In this document: positions 6,245 through 15,100 of the stretch, piece after piece
Numbering within the stretch: position 1 is the stretch's first letter
Layout: each line of letters begins with the position of its first letter
DNA from: Sulfurimonas sp. UBA6014
Lineage (GTDB): Bacteria; Campylobacterota; Campylobacteria; Campylobacterales; Sulfurimonadaceae
Assembly: GCA_002428085.1 (NCBI GenBank)
Contig: DJAA01000022.1
Location: forward strand, 1-18,503
DNA: 18,503 bases
Direction: 5' to 3'
The notes under the pieces: model-generated
Told to the model about the DNA's origin: nothing
Seen by the model: the letters and a program-made list of their open reading frames with translations, nothing else
The model's database searches: none
Made by a program: the position numbers and the translations under genes

Positions 6245-6970
6245 TTAAAAACTAGGGCTTCCGTCAAACCCGAAACCGCCGCCGAAACCGCCGCCGAAAT
6301 TTGAAAAACTCGGGTCGCTATGACCTGCCATGACCGATTTGGAGCGGAGTTTTTCGATGTCTGCCTTGCTTGAAATATTTTGCGGACAGACAAGAGTGCA
6401 TCCGTTGCACAATGTGCAGTCCCAAACTCCGTTCGTCTGAATGGTTTGGAGTTTTTCTTCGGGTGAATTTTCTCTTGCATCGACTACATATCTCCAAACT
6501 CTTGTGAGCGAAAAAGGTCCTAAAAACTCCTCATTAACCGCATAAACAGGACAGGCACTATAACAAGAACCGCATAAAATGCAGTCACTTTGAATCTCGT
6601 TTCTTTTTTCATCCTCTTGTGTGAGAGTAATATTTTGACTCAAAGCACTCTGCCACGCTTTGGCTTTTGCATTAAACGAAAGAGCCTTGTCCATGTCAAC
6701 CACCAAATCACGGATAAGAGGAACATTTTTAAGCGGCTCCACCAAATCGTCCTCTTTGACTTTATGGGCGCATGCCAAAACTTCACTGCCGTTTACCCGC
6801 ACCGAACAACTCCCGCAAACACCGCTTCTGCAACCGCTCGCAAAGGTAAGCGTTGCATCCTGCGCAGTTTTTATCTCGTTTAAAACTGCCAACAAAGTAG
6901 CGTCTTGCATGGAGACTTCATACTCTTTTACTTCTAGCTTGGTAGAGTATCTTTGGATTTTAATCTTCAT
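6245..6970 (-). CDS. Succinate dehydrogenase/fumarate reductase iron-sulfur subunit
   Basis: This 241-residue electron-transfer subunit has three Fe-S motifs. The plant-type [2Fe-2S] motif is CRSGVCGSC (C47, C52, C55) plus C67. The first bacterial-ferredoxin motif is CILCGSCYSACP (C130, C133, C136, C140). The second is CTLCNGCTLVCP (C185, C188, C191, C195). Classical SdhB/FrdB has a non-Cys residue at the position of C188 and holds a [3Fe-4S] cluster. The extra Cys suggests a [4Fe-4S] cluster, as in type E enzymes of archaea and Campylobacterota. After residue 215 the tail is Gly/Phe-rich (SNFGGGFGGGFGFDGSPSF). The ATG at 6970 overlaps the end of the flavoprotein gene by 11 bp; the frame is open further upstream, but that part lies inside the flavoprotein gene. 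No membrane-anchor gene follows. Confidence 0.92.
   Translation of the reverse strand: MKIKIQRYSTKLEVKEYEVSMQDATLLAVLNEIKTAQDATLTFASGCRSGVCGSCSVRVNGSEVLACAHKVKEDDLVEPLKNVPLIRDLVVDMDKALSFNAKAKAWQSALSQNITLTQEDEKRNEIQSDCILCGSCYSACPVYAVNEEFLGPFSLTRVWRYVVDARENSPEEKLQTIQTNGVWDCTLCNGCTLVCPQNISSKADIEKLRSKSVMAGHSDPSFSNFGGGFGGGFGFDGSPSF
6271..6294 (-). repeat. 12-bp tandem repeat encoding the Gly/Phe tail
   Basis: Two identical copies of CGAAACCGCCGC (plus strand, 6271-6282 and 6283-6294) are followed by a partial third. They encode GGGF units near the C-terminus of the SdhB-like protein. The block is notably GC-rich for this region, and the unit keeps the reading frame. Confidence 0.75.
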
Positions 6971-8570
6971 ATTTGACTCCGTAGGCGGTTTTTTCTCTGT
7001 AAGCGATGGAGTGGACTTTGAACAACGCATCATCTTGTGCCCCAAAGTCACTTCTAAAGTGAGCGCCTCGGCTCTCTTTTCTTTGCAAGGCACAGGTGAG
7101 AATTATCTCACCGAGTTCGAGTAAATTTTTAAACTCTATAAACTCTACTAGGTTTGTGTTGTAGATTTTTGACTTATCTTTTGGACCCATGAGAGAGAGG
7201 TTTTTATGGATTTTGACCACCTCTTGCAGTGCACTTTTTAAACTTTTTTCTTCTCTGTTTATGCCGACTTTCTCATAGAAAATATCGCCTATATTTGCTC
7301 TCATTTCATAAAAATTTATCTCGCTTGTAAACTCTTGTATCTCGCCCAGAAGAGTATTTTTTTGAACAATTGGCTCGTGAGTGTGCTTGGAGTTTTTAGC
7401 ATATTTTCCAGCATTTTCACCCGCTTGCGCGCCAAAAACTATGAGCTCTAAAAGCGAGTTTCCCCCGAGACGGTTGGCACCGTGGACTTTGTGATTTGCA
7501 CACTCTCCAGCAGCAAAAAGACCGTTTACTTTTGTTTGTGAGTCGCTACCTACTTCTATGCCGCCCATAGTGTAGTGAGCCGCGGGTTTTATGGGGATAA
7601 GTTCATAAACAGGGTCAACATTTTCATACAGTTTTGCAAGTTTTCGCTCTTGTGGCAGCTCTTCATCAATGAACGCCTCACCCAAGTGGCGGATATCCAA
7701 AAAGACCTCTTCGCCCTTTTTCATCTCCTCATGAATGGCACGAGCCACCTCGTCACGAGGAGCTAACTCGTTTGTAAATCGCTCTCCCTTGGAGTTTAAC
7801 AAATATCCGCCTGCACCTCTGGCGCTCTCAGAGATAAGGATAGATGAGTCTCTTAGGGCAGTCGGATGAAACTGTATAAACTCCATGTCGCTAAGGCTCG
7901 CCCCTGCACGAAAAGCAGCGGCAATGCCATCGCCGCTAGAGCCTTTTGCATTGGTGGAGTGTTTTTCGTAGATGCGGCTGTAACCGCCTGTGGCGACTAT
8001 AACACTCGCACTTTCATATATCTCGACATCGCCCGTTCTAATGTTTAAAACACTCACGCCGCTCACAAACACTTCACCCGTTAGTGAAGTGTTTGTTATA
8101 AAGTCTAAAAGAGTGCGTTCATTTAAAATCTCAATTTGGCAAGCCAAACATCTGTCATAGAGTGTGTGAAGAATCTTAAGACCCGTATAATCTTGCGCGT
8201 AACACGCTCTTGGAGCTGAAGCGCCGCCGAGGGTTCTTTGGGCGATTTTGGCATCTTTGGTTCTGCTAAAACAGACCCCGATGCTCTCAAGCCAAACCAC
8301 CGCCTCGGGCGCACTCTCGCATAAAAGCCGCACCGCTGCTTCATTTGCGATGCCATGAGCAGATTTAAGGGTATTTTGGACATGAGCCTCGACGCTGTCC
8401 TCACTCACGTTTGCAAGTGCCGCATTTATCCCCCCTTGAGCCATAGAAGTTTGGCTTCTTGTAGCGTACTCTTTGGTGAGAACTCTGACGCTTGCACCTG
8501 TCTCATGAGCCCGTAATGCCGCTACTAAACCTGCTCCGCCTGCTCCAATTACTAAAACATCACTTTTCAT
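6960..8570 (-). CDS. Succinate dehydrogenase/fumarate reductase flavoprotein subunit, likely with non-covalent FAD
   Basis: This 536-residue flavoprotein catalyses succinate/fumarate interconversion. The FAD-binding GAGGAG lies at residues 9-14. In RSQTSMAQGGI (38-48) Gln40 takes the place of the His that carries covalent FAD in SdhA/FrdA (RSHT). Active-site signatures are intact: FIQFHPTAL, SESARGAGG, the catalytic Arg in APRDEVARAI, the His in AHYTMGGI, and GANRLGGNSLLE; ESRGAHFRSDF is near the end. It is shorter than E. coli SdhA/FrdA (about 590-600 aa) and closer to archaeal thiol:fumarate-reductase-type subunits. L-aspartate oxidase (NadB) is the main alternative, since it also has non-covalent FAD. 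The adjacent Fe-S subunit and the LGGNS motif argue against NadB. AAGGG lies five bases before the ATG, and the kinase gene ends 8 bp upstream. Confidence 0.9.
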   Translation of the reverse strand: MKSDVLVIGAGGAGLVAALRAHETGASVRVLTKEYATRSQTSMAQGGINAALANVSEDSVEAHVQNTLKSAHGIANEAAVRLLCESAPEAVVWLESIGVCFSRTKDAKIAQRTLGGASAPRACYAQDYTGLKILHTLYDRCLACQIEILNERTLLDFITNTSLTGEVFVSGVSVLNIRTGDVEIYESASVIVATGGYSRIYEKHSTNAKGSSGDGIAAAFRAGASLSDMEFIQFHPTALRDSSILISESARGAGGYLLNSKGERFTNELAPRDEVARAIHEEMKKGEEVFLDIRHLGEAFIDEELPQERKLAKLYENVDPVYELIPIKPAAHYTMGGIEVGSDSQTKVNGLFAAGECANHKVHGANRLGGNSLLELIVFGAQAGENAGKYAKNSKHTHEPIVQKNTLLGEIQEFTSEINFYEMRANIGDIFYEKVGINREEKSLKSALQEVVKIHKNLSLMGPKDKSKIYNTNLVEFIEFKNLLELGEIILTCALQRKESRGAHFRSDFGAQDDALFKVHSIAYREKTAYGVKYED

Positions 8571-8578
8571 GGGAACCC

Positions 8579-9910
8579 TTATTTTGTTGCAATCGCATCA
8601 TATTTTTTAAATTTTATCGTAAATACAGCACCCTCGTCGCTGTTTTTTGCTTCAATTGACCCTTCATGATACTCTCTGATAATCATTTTTGCCATGTAAA
8701 GACCCAAGCCAGTTCCATGTTTGTCTAGTTTTGTGGAAAAATAAGGGTCAAATATTTTGCCCATGATACTCTCCTCAATCCCTCCTCCATTATCACGAAT
8801 CTCTATAAGTGTTTCATCTTGTGTATCATAACTTTTTATATGGATTTGAGGATTTTTCACTTCGTTTTGTATAAAATTTTCCATAGCATTGTTTAAAATA
8901 TTGATAATCACCTGCATGAACTCATTTTCATGAAGCTTTATATGGCTATAGGAATTTAAATCAAGCTCAATATTTATATTTTTTGCCAATAAACTTGCAC
9001 TGATAATAGAGTAGCCTTTACGGATACATTTATCGACTGTTGTTACAACAGATGTTTTGTTTGGTTTGTAAAAATCACTAAAATCTGCAATAATCTCACT
9101 CAAATTTTGAACATACAGCCCAACTTTGCCCATAGTAAGCTGCAGAAATTCTAAAAATTCTTCTCGTTGTTTTTTATCAGACAAATCATATTTTTGCAAC
9201 TGGAGTGCGACAGTAATCGAAATTTGTGCCAAAGAGATAGCATTCAGTGGTTGTCGCCATTGGTGGGCTATTATGCTCAGCATTTCACCCATTTGCGCCA
9301 AACGAGACTGGTGAAATAAATGTGCGTCTTTTTTCTCCAACTCTTGTCTAATCAATACTGCATCACTGATATCTTGAACGGTTCCATAAGAAATAATCGG
9401 CTCTCCCTCCTGCGAAAAGAGAGTCTCACAACTCTCTTTGACATACTTTATGGAGCCATCCTCCATCAAAAGTCTATGTTCAAGCGAATATTCCTCTCGT
9501 CCTTCAAGTGACTCTCTAAATACATTTATCAAAGTCTCTTTATCATGAGGATGGATTTTTGCTAGAAATAGCTCGTATAAATTTTCGTGTATTGTCACAT
9601 CTATTTCAAATATTTCGTACGTCTGCTTTGACCACCGCAAATTTCCATCTGCAAAATCAAGAACCCATGAACCCATTTTTGCCATTTTTTGTGATTGTTC
9701 CAAATCTACAATAGCTTGTTTTATTTTTGACTCTAAGCTTCCATTAAGAAGAACCAATTCATCTTGGAGCTTTTTTAACTCTTTATTTTTTTCTCTTAAA
9801 ATGGAGTCTTTATACAAAAAAGTGAGCACAACAAAAAATAAAATAATTAAAAGTTCTACAAGATAGGGATGACTCAGCTGAGGAAATGCTACTATTTTGT
9901 CTAATCCCAT
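8579..9910 (-). CDS. PAS-domain sensor histidine kinase
   Basis: This 443-residue kinase has one transmembrane helix (residues 18-33), a charged coiled-coil linker (36-75), and a PAS_3-type domain (about 78-185; MGSWVLDFADGNLRWS, then HPHDKETLINVF). The dimerisation/phosphoacceptor segment follows, with His216 in MLSIIAHQWRQPLNAI, a type common in Campylobacterota. The ATPase domain shows an N-box (NILNNAMENF, about 337-346), DNGGGI (373-378), FDPYFSTK (388-395) and GTGLGL (409-414). It should autophosphorylate and pass phosphate to a response regulator, but none is encoded in the window. No periplasmic domain is present, since only about 15 residues precede the helix, so it probably senses a cytoplasmic or membrane signal through PAS. 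The ATG lies 2 bp after the hprA-like stop and lacks a Shine-Dalgarno, which implies coupling. Confidence 0.92.
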   Translation of the reverse strand: MGLDKIVAFPQLSHPYLVELLIILFFVVLTFLYKDSILREKNKELKKLQDELVLLNGSLESKIKQAIVDLEQSQKMAKMGSWVLDFADGNLRWSKQTYEIFEIDVTIHENLYELFLAKIHPHDKETLINVFRESLEGREEYSLEHRLLMEDGSIKYVKESCETLFSQEGEPIISYGTVQDISDAVLIRQELEKKDAHLFHQSRLAQMGEMLSIIAHQWRQPLNAISLAQISITVALQLQKYDLSDKKQREEFLEFLQLTMGKVGLYVQNLSEIIADFSDFYKPNKTSVVTTVDKCIRKGYSIISASLLAKNINIELDLNSYSHIKLHENEFMQVIINILNNAMENFIQNEVKNPQIHIKSYDTQDETLIEIRDNGGGIEESIMGKIFDPYFSTKLDKHGTGLGLYMAKMIIREYHEGSIEAKNSDEGAVFTIKFKKYDAIATK

Positions 9911-9912
9911 TT

Positions 9913-10842
9913 TTATGGTATCCGAGCGTCTAAAATGTTTTTGATAACCAAAGCGATAAGTTTTTCCCTTGCCTCAACCGAAGCCCAAGCGATGTGAGGC
10001 GTGACGTAGATGTTCTCTTTATTTTTTACACTGAGAAACGGATGATTTTGGCGAATGGGTTCTTTGGTTAAAACATCTAAACCAAAACGAATATTTCTCT
10101 CATCAACTAGGCGAGCAACTGCCTCTTCGTTGATGATGCCGCCACGTCCAAGGTTTAAAACTATGGCGCCCTCTTTGCAAGTTAACAACTGTTCATAGTC
10201 TAAAAGGTTGTCTGTTTTTTCATTGAGCGGAGCATGAACAGAGATGATGTCGCAGATTTTTAAAAGTGCTTCGAGTGATAAACTTTCATACGCTTCGGCT
10301 CTTGGCACACCGCTTGTTGCGTAGTAAAACACTTCTGCACCAAAAGTTTTGGCGATGTTTGCAACGCCGCGACCGATAGAGCCAAGACCAATAATACCCC
10401 ATTTTTTGCCCTTGATTTCAAAATAGGGTTTTGAGACATCGGTAAAGATTTGGCTTTTTGCGTACGCGCCCTCTTTGACATAATCATCATAATAACGCGA
10501 GTGCCCTAGAAGGTAAAAAAGCATCGTAAAAGTATGCTGAATGACGGAGTCGGTGGAATAACCGGCTACATTTTTCACCGCAATGCCTCTTTTTTTTGCC
10601 GCCTCAAGGTCAACATTATTCATCCCCGTAGCCGCAACGCAGATGAGTTTGAGTGTGGGCACCTTTGCCATGAGCGCGTCTGTTATAACAACCTTGTTCG
10701 TAACAAGCACGTCACAGTTTGTAATACGCTCCTCTACCTCAGACGCTAAAGTGGTTTGAAAAATGGCAACTTCGCCTAAGCGCAAAAAACCGCTCAAGTC
10801 AGTTGCGCCAAAAGTCAGGGCATCAAGGAGAACGATTTTCAT
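9913..10842 (-). CDS. hprA: D-2-hydroxyacid dehydrogenase (glycerate/hydroxypyruvate reductase type)
   Basis: This 309-residue cytoplasmic enzyme of the D-isomer-specific 2-hydroxyacid dehydrogenase family should interconvert a 2-oxoacid and its D-2-hydroxyacid. The nucleotide-binding GLGSIG lies at residues 152-157. The catalytic triad is Arg233 (LNLGRGGIINE), Glu261 (DVLTKEP) and His283 (TPHIAWAS). The second strand of the Rossmann fold ends FYYATSG, without the acidic residue that usually selects NAD. NADPH use is therefore possible (inference). It resembles the short HprA-like enzymes of Campylobacterota, but the hydroxypyruvate/glycerate substrate is not proven. Its ATG follows the purT stop by 1 bp, and no Shine-Dalgarno is seen. 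Confidence 0.86.
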   Translation of the reverse strand: MKIVLLDALTFGATDLSGFLRLGEVAIFQTTLASEVEERITNCDVLVTNKVVITDALMAKVPTLKLICVAATGMNNVDLEAAKKRGIAVKNVAGYSTDSVIQHTFTMLFYLLGHSRYYDDYVKEGAYAKSQIFTDVSKPYFEIKGKKWGIIGLGSIGRGVANIAKTFGAEVFYYATSGVPRAEAYESLSLEALLKICDIISVHAPLNEKTDNLLDYEQLLTCKEGAIVLNLGRGGIINEEAVARLVDERNIRFGLDVLTKEPIRQNHPFLSVKNKENIYVTPHIAWASVEAREKLIALVIKNILDARIP

Positions 10843-10843
10843 G

Positions 10844-12007
10844 CTAATAATCTTGTATTTTTGTGATTAATTCACGCGCTTTTTCAAGGGCTACATCTAC
10901 CTCATCATAAACAAGTGCCACAGCAAGGCGTCTGCCTTTGTGTGTCTCGGGCTTTGAGAAAACTCGTACATAACTCTTCTCACTAAAGAGCGCATTGTCC
11001 ACATTGATAACTGGAGCATAGTTATGAACCTGCGATTTAAAAGCGGCACTTGCACCTGAGCCGTAAAATGTAAACCCAAGAGGAAGTCCAAGAACCGCCC
11101 GTAAATGAAGGGCAAATTCGCTCTGAGATTGGGTGATGAGTGTCACCATTCCCGTATCATGCGGACGAGGTGAAACTTCTGAAAAATAGACTTCATCCCC
11201 TTTGACAAACATCTCCACGCCAAACAAACCTTGACCGCCAAGCCCGTCTGTTATAGCCTTTGCCATAACCTGAGCGCGCCTTTTTGCCACTTCACTCATC
11301 TGCATAGGTTGCCATGAGAACACATAATCCCCATCCTTTTGCTCATGTCCAATAGGCTCGCAAAAAACTGTCTCTTTGGAGTTTCTTGCCGTGAGCAGTG
11401 TGATTTCATAGTCAAAATCGATGAAGGCTTCGACAATCAGTTCACTTGCATCGCCACGTGCTTCTTTTGCCATCTCCCAAGAAGCAGCAATATCTTCAGC
11501 ACTTCGCGCTACGCTTTGCCCATGCCCAGAAGAGCTCATGACAGGTTTAATAACACAAGGAAAACCCATTCTCAGCGCTGCCGTTTCTAACTCTTGAAGC
11601 GTTTTTACAAACTCATAGGGACCAGTTTTGAGTCCCAAAACCTCTGCGGCAAAAGTGCGGATATTTTTTCTATTCATGGTTTTACTCACAGCATTCGCGT
11701 TAGGTATCACGTTATACCCTCTGTCTTCAGCTATAAAAAGTGCGTCGATGCTTATGGCTTCTATTTCAGGGAGAATGTAGTCAGGTTTTTCTCTGGCGAT
11801 GATTTCCAAAAGGGCATTTTTATCTTGCATGTTGACAACATACGAGCGGTGAGCCACATGATGTGCGGGTGCGTTTTGGTATCTGTCAACTGCGACAACT
11901 TCAAGACCGAGTCTTTGGGCTTCAATAGCAACTTCCTTGCCAAGCTCACCCGAACCTAAAAGCATGATTTTTTTTGAATTTGATTTTAACGGAGCGCTAA
12001 ATTGCAT
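10844..12007 (-). CDS. purT: Formate-dependent phosphoribosylglycinamide formyltransferase PurT
   Basis: This 387-residue enzyme makes formyl-GAR from GAR, formate and ATP in purine synthesis, replacing folate-dependent PurN. The length matches E. coli PurT (392 aa). The N-terminal domain carries [17 protein letters not shown] (18-34), [18 protein letters not shown] (38-55) and LPEIEAI (79-85), nearly identical to the well-known PurT signature. The ATP-grasp domain has [18 protein letters not shown] and the metal-binding [20 protein letters not shown] followed by HDTGM. AAAGG lies six bases before the ATG, and an extended -10 box lies 26 bases upstream. It is the first gene of a packed five-gene run to sdhB. 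The 164 bp between flgE and purT hold this promoter and no clear terminator. Confidence 0.97.
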   Translation of the reverse strand: MQFSAPLKSNSKKIMLLGSGELGKEVAIEAQRLGLEVVAVDRYQNAPAHHVAHRSYVVNMQDKNALLEIIAREKPDYILPEIEAISIDALFIAEDRGYNVIPNANAVSKTMNRKNIRTFAAEVLGLKTGPYEFVKTLQELETAALRMGFPCVIKPVMSSSGHGQSVARSAEDIAASWEMAKEARGDASELIVEAFIDFDYEITLLTARNSKETVFCEPIGHEQKDGDYVFSWQPMQMSEVAKRRAQVMAKAITDGLGGQGLFGVEMFVKGDEVYFSEVSPRPHDTGMVTLITQSQSEFALHLRAVLGLPLGFTFYGSGASAAFKSQVHNYAPVINVDNALFSEKSYVRVFSKPETHKGRRLAVALVYDEVDVALEKARELITKIQDY

Positions 12008-12033
12008 ATATAACCTTTCATAAGAGTTGAAAA

Positions 12034-12042
12034 ATTATAGCA
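12034..12042 (-). promoter_or_regulatory. Extended -10 promoter of purT and the downstream gene run
   Basis: The minus strand reads TGC-TATAAT. The predicted start near 12027 gives a leader of about 20 nt containing the AAAGG ribosome-binding site. It is the only convincing promoter before the purT-hprA-kinase-sdhA-sdhB series. Confidence 0.6.
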
Positions 12043-12171
12043 AATTAGCTTGAGACTTAACTAAATCTCCAGTGTAACCTTGAATGTGTGACTTTAAAAA
12101 TGTCTGGCCACTCTGGATGTATGGCTTTAGCCTCACCTAAAAGTCGTACTTCCGATTAGATAACAACGCTA

Positions 12172-15100
12172 TTAGTTTTTCAACCCTATAAGCGTTTGAA
12201 GAAGTTGGTCGGATGTTGTTATGGTTTTACCGTTTGCCTGATACCCTCTTTGGATGATAATGAGCTGTGTAAGCGCTCGCGAGAGGTCAACGTTTGAGGC
12301 TTCAAGGGCTGAACTTTGGATAAATCCGCGTCCTGCAGTTGCCGCCGTTCCGATGATTGGGTCGCCTGAGTTTGCGGTTTGAATATAGACATTTCCACCC
12401 TCTGTTGCAAGACCTTCATTGTTGGTAAATTTTGCCATAGCAATCTGTGCAAGACCAAATGAGCGACCGTTTGAAAATGATCCTACAACTGTCCCGCTTT
12501 GGTCAATCCTAATCCCGACTAAATCTCCACCCGTAAAACCGTCTTGAGAGATACCAGAAGTTGCACTGGGTGCATCAAAACTCGTCATTCCATCAAAAGA
12601 ATTAGCTGTTCCAAAACTAAGATTTACCTGTTGGTCAGGTGCTGAACCGTTATTTCCTGAAAATGAAACGTTTGGTGGGTTATACGTCGCAAGGGAGCCA
12701 TCGTTGTTAAATCGTACGGAACCTTCTTTTTCATTTGTAGGCGCAACCGTATCTATGGTCGCAGGAGATGGGACACTCACAACCATCGTCCATGTACTTC
12801 CTGTTGTTGTATCAAGGGCAGTTTTTCTAAATTCAGTTCTAAGGGTATGCTTTGAACCAAGAGAGTCGTAAATATCTATCGAGCTTGAGTGCGTCGCAGC
12901 ATTAAAGCTTTGAGAAAATGCTTTCCCTGTGCTACCCACTGGTAAAACGGAGTTGAGTGCCGTCATGTTCGTTGTAAACTTTGTATTTTCAGTGATGCCA
13001 GCTGTTGCATCTCTTAATCCAGTGATTTTAAGGTTCATGGCATAGTCCCCATCGTCAGACCCGCCAGGATTTGTAATCTCAAATTTCCCTTGAGCGTTGA
13101 CTTTTATCTCAATGTTGTTTTCATTTAAAATCGCATCTCCATCTCCGATGGTTGCAGCAGGAAGTGAGCCTGCCACTATCCCTGTTTGACCAAAAGAGGC
13201 AGCAGCTAAAGGACCAGCTACTATAGCAAGCGTGTTGCTACTAGCATTACTGAGCACAAGTTGTCCTCCGCTAAACGTAGCACTGACTCCTGAGATACCT
13301 GCTGCGTTTATGGCAGCCGCATAAATCACACCATTTTCATTTGCGGTATAAACAGCGCTTCCTTGTGTAGCAACAAGGCTACTTGCAGCACTTCCAGTTC
13401 CTGTTATAGTTAAATCTGTTACGTCTGTATTTGCAGTACTGCTAGTAAAAACTGAAGTAACCCCTACTAGTGCTGCACTCGACCAACCAGATAAAGTACC
13501 TGTTCCCACAAGGTTTGCCGTTGCAGCTCCTGATCCACCATCAGCTACACTGGCAAAAAAAGCGGCCACCTGTGCAGCTGTAGAACCAGCACCTTGGTCA
13601 GTTACTGTTAATCCTCCTATAGTCAAAGATTCTCCTGCAGCCAGTGCACCAAAAGTAACCACATTGCTTTCTGTCACATTAGAAGGACCGTTTGCGACCG
13701 AAATCGTTGTCCCCCCAATTGTAAAATCAGTTGCTTCATTTGTTCCATCGCCTGCAGTAACTGTATATGTAACAGACCCAGGAAGAGTAACATCAACAGC
13801 ATGAGCTTGCACTTCTAAGGCATATCGTAAATCTGCCATTGTTGTAAAGGTTTTGTCCGTATTTGCTATAGAGCTTGACCCTGTTGGATCGTATTGGTAT
13901 TTATAGGCAGTAATGACCGATTGTGTTGCTCCGTTTAAACCGCTGTTGACACCACCCATGGCGATTCTAATGTTATGTGAAGCACTCGCATTTGAGTTAT
14001 CATTCACAAGATTGATTTGGTTAGTTACTGAGTTATAATTGGCACTTATCCCTGTTGTTGTTGTTTGCGCATTAATAGCTGCAACATATCTACTGGCATT
14101 TCGAGCAGGTGACTCGTCACCTGTCCCTCCACTTGTTGTAATACGCTTTGTTGAACCATCATCAAGTGTAAATGTTACATCAAGCTGATGAACTGTCGAT
14201 GTAACTGCAACAGCTCCTGTGCCACTGGCATCATTATTTGCTAAATCTACAACACTAAGCGCTGTCCCATTCGTTGGGTTAAATGTCAACTCATTTCCAT
14301 TTGCAGTCATAACGACATTTGGTTCACCAGCAAGAATCGCTGCTGCAAGGTCTGCATACGTAGTAGCTGCATCAGTATTGAATGCAGCTGAGTATAAATT
14401 CCCATTTACTTCTACACTGATAGTATCCCCCGCAACAGGTGCTCGGCTAAAAGTTTTGACAATCGTGTCAATAACGTTGCTCCCTGTTGTTTCGGCACTT
14501 AAAAAAGAAGCCCATACTCCTTGTCCGGCTTGAAGTGAAAAAGCCTCTCCCACCTCATTAAACAAAACTCCTAAATCTCCTGATGCGATTGGGTTGCCGT
14601 TTCCATCAATGGCTGGAGGTGTTGGAGCAGCTGGTGGCGTGCCACTTGGAACTTCATATTCTGGCGAAAAACTCGTTACAAGAGGACCTGAGCTAAGGTT
14701 TGCCTTGAGGACAACCTCTGAAGTTGGACTTGCGGGCGTTGTAAGTCCTGGAGCAATGTTGATATTTTCAATCGGAGCAGTTGAATCTACCTTGCCTGTC
14801 ACATCGTCTCTGAGCCATCCTTGTGCTATAAAACCGTTGTTGTCAACAAAGTTTCCGCCCGCGTCGAACTTAAAGTCGCCCGCTCTTGTATATTTGTAGG
14901 TATTGCCACCATCGGGTGAGATGATAAAAAATCCGTCCCCTTGAATAGCAACGTCTGTATTTTTATCAGAATTTTGGATAGAGCCTTGAGAAAAAATACG
15001 CGTCATGGAGCTCACCGTAGAGCCAAGTCCGATTTGAACCGCATTTTTACCGCCAAGTGCACCTTGAGGAGCCGTTGCGATAGAGCTTGTTTGCGCCAAA

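Noticed and set aside
6219..6252. Hairpin TTTTAAA/TTTAAAA after the Fe-S subunit gene
   Set aside because: The stem is made only of A-T pairs and would be too weak to act as a terminator.
6971..7093. Upstream extension of the Fe-S subunit reading frame by 41 codons
   Set aside because: It lies wholly inside the flavoprotein gene, and the sequence (MPCKEKRAEALTLEV...) has no family similarity. The ATG at 6970 gives the normal SdhB/FrdB N-terminus.
6960..8570. L-aspartate oxidase (NadB)
   Set aside because: The size and non-covalent FAD would fit, but the adjacent overlapping Fe-S subunit and the GANRLGGNSLLE and ESRGAHFRSDF motifs favour a succinate/fumarate enzyme.
12008..12171. Intrinsic terminator after flgE
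   Set aside because: Short pairings such as GGCTAAAGCC exist but no T-tract follows them, so I do not call a terminator.
14219..14899. Plus-strand ORFs opposite flgE
   Set aside because: They are antisense shadows of a strongly supported flgE frame and show only mirror-image Ala/Ser/Pro composition, with no ribosome-binding site.
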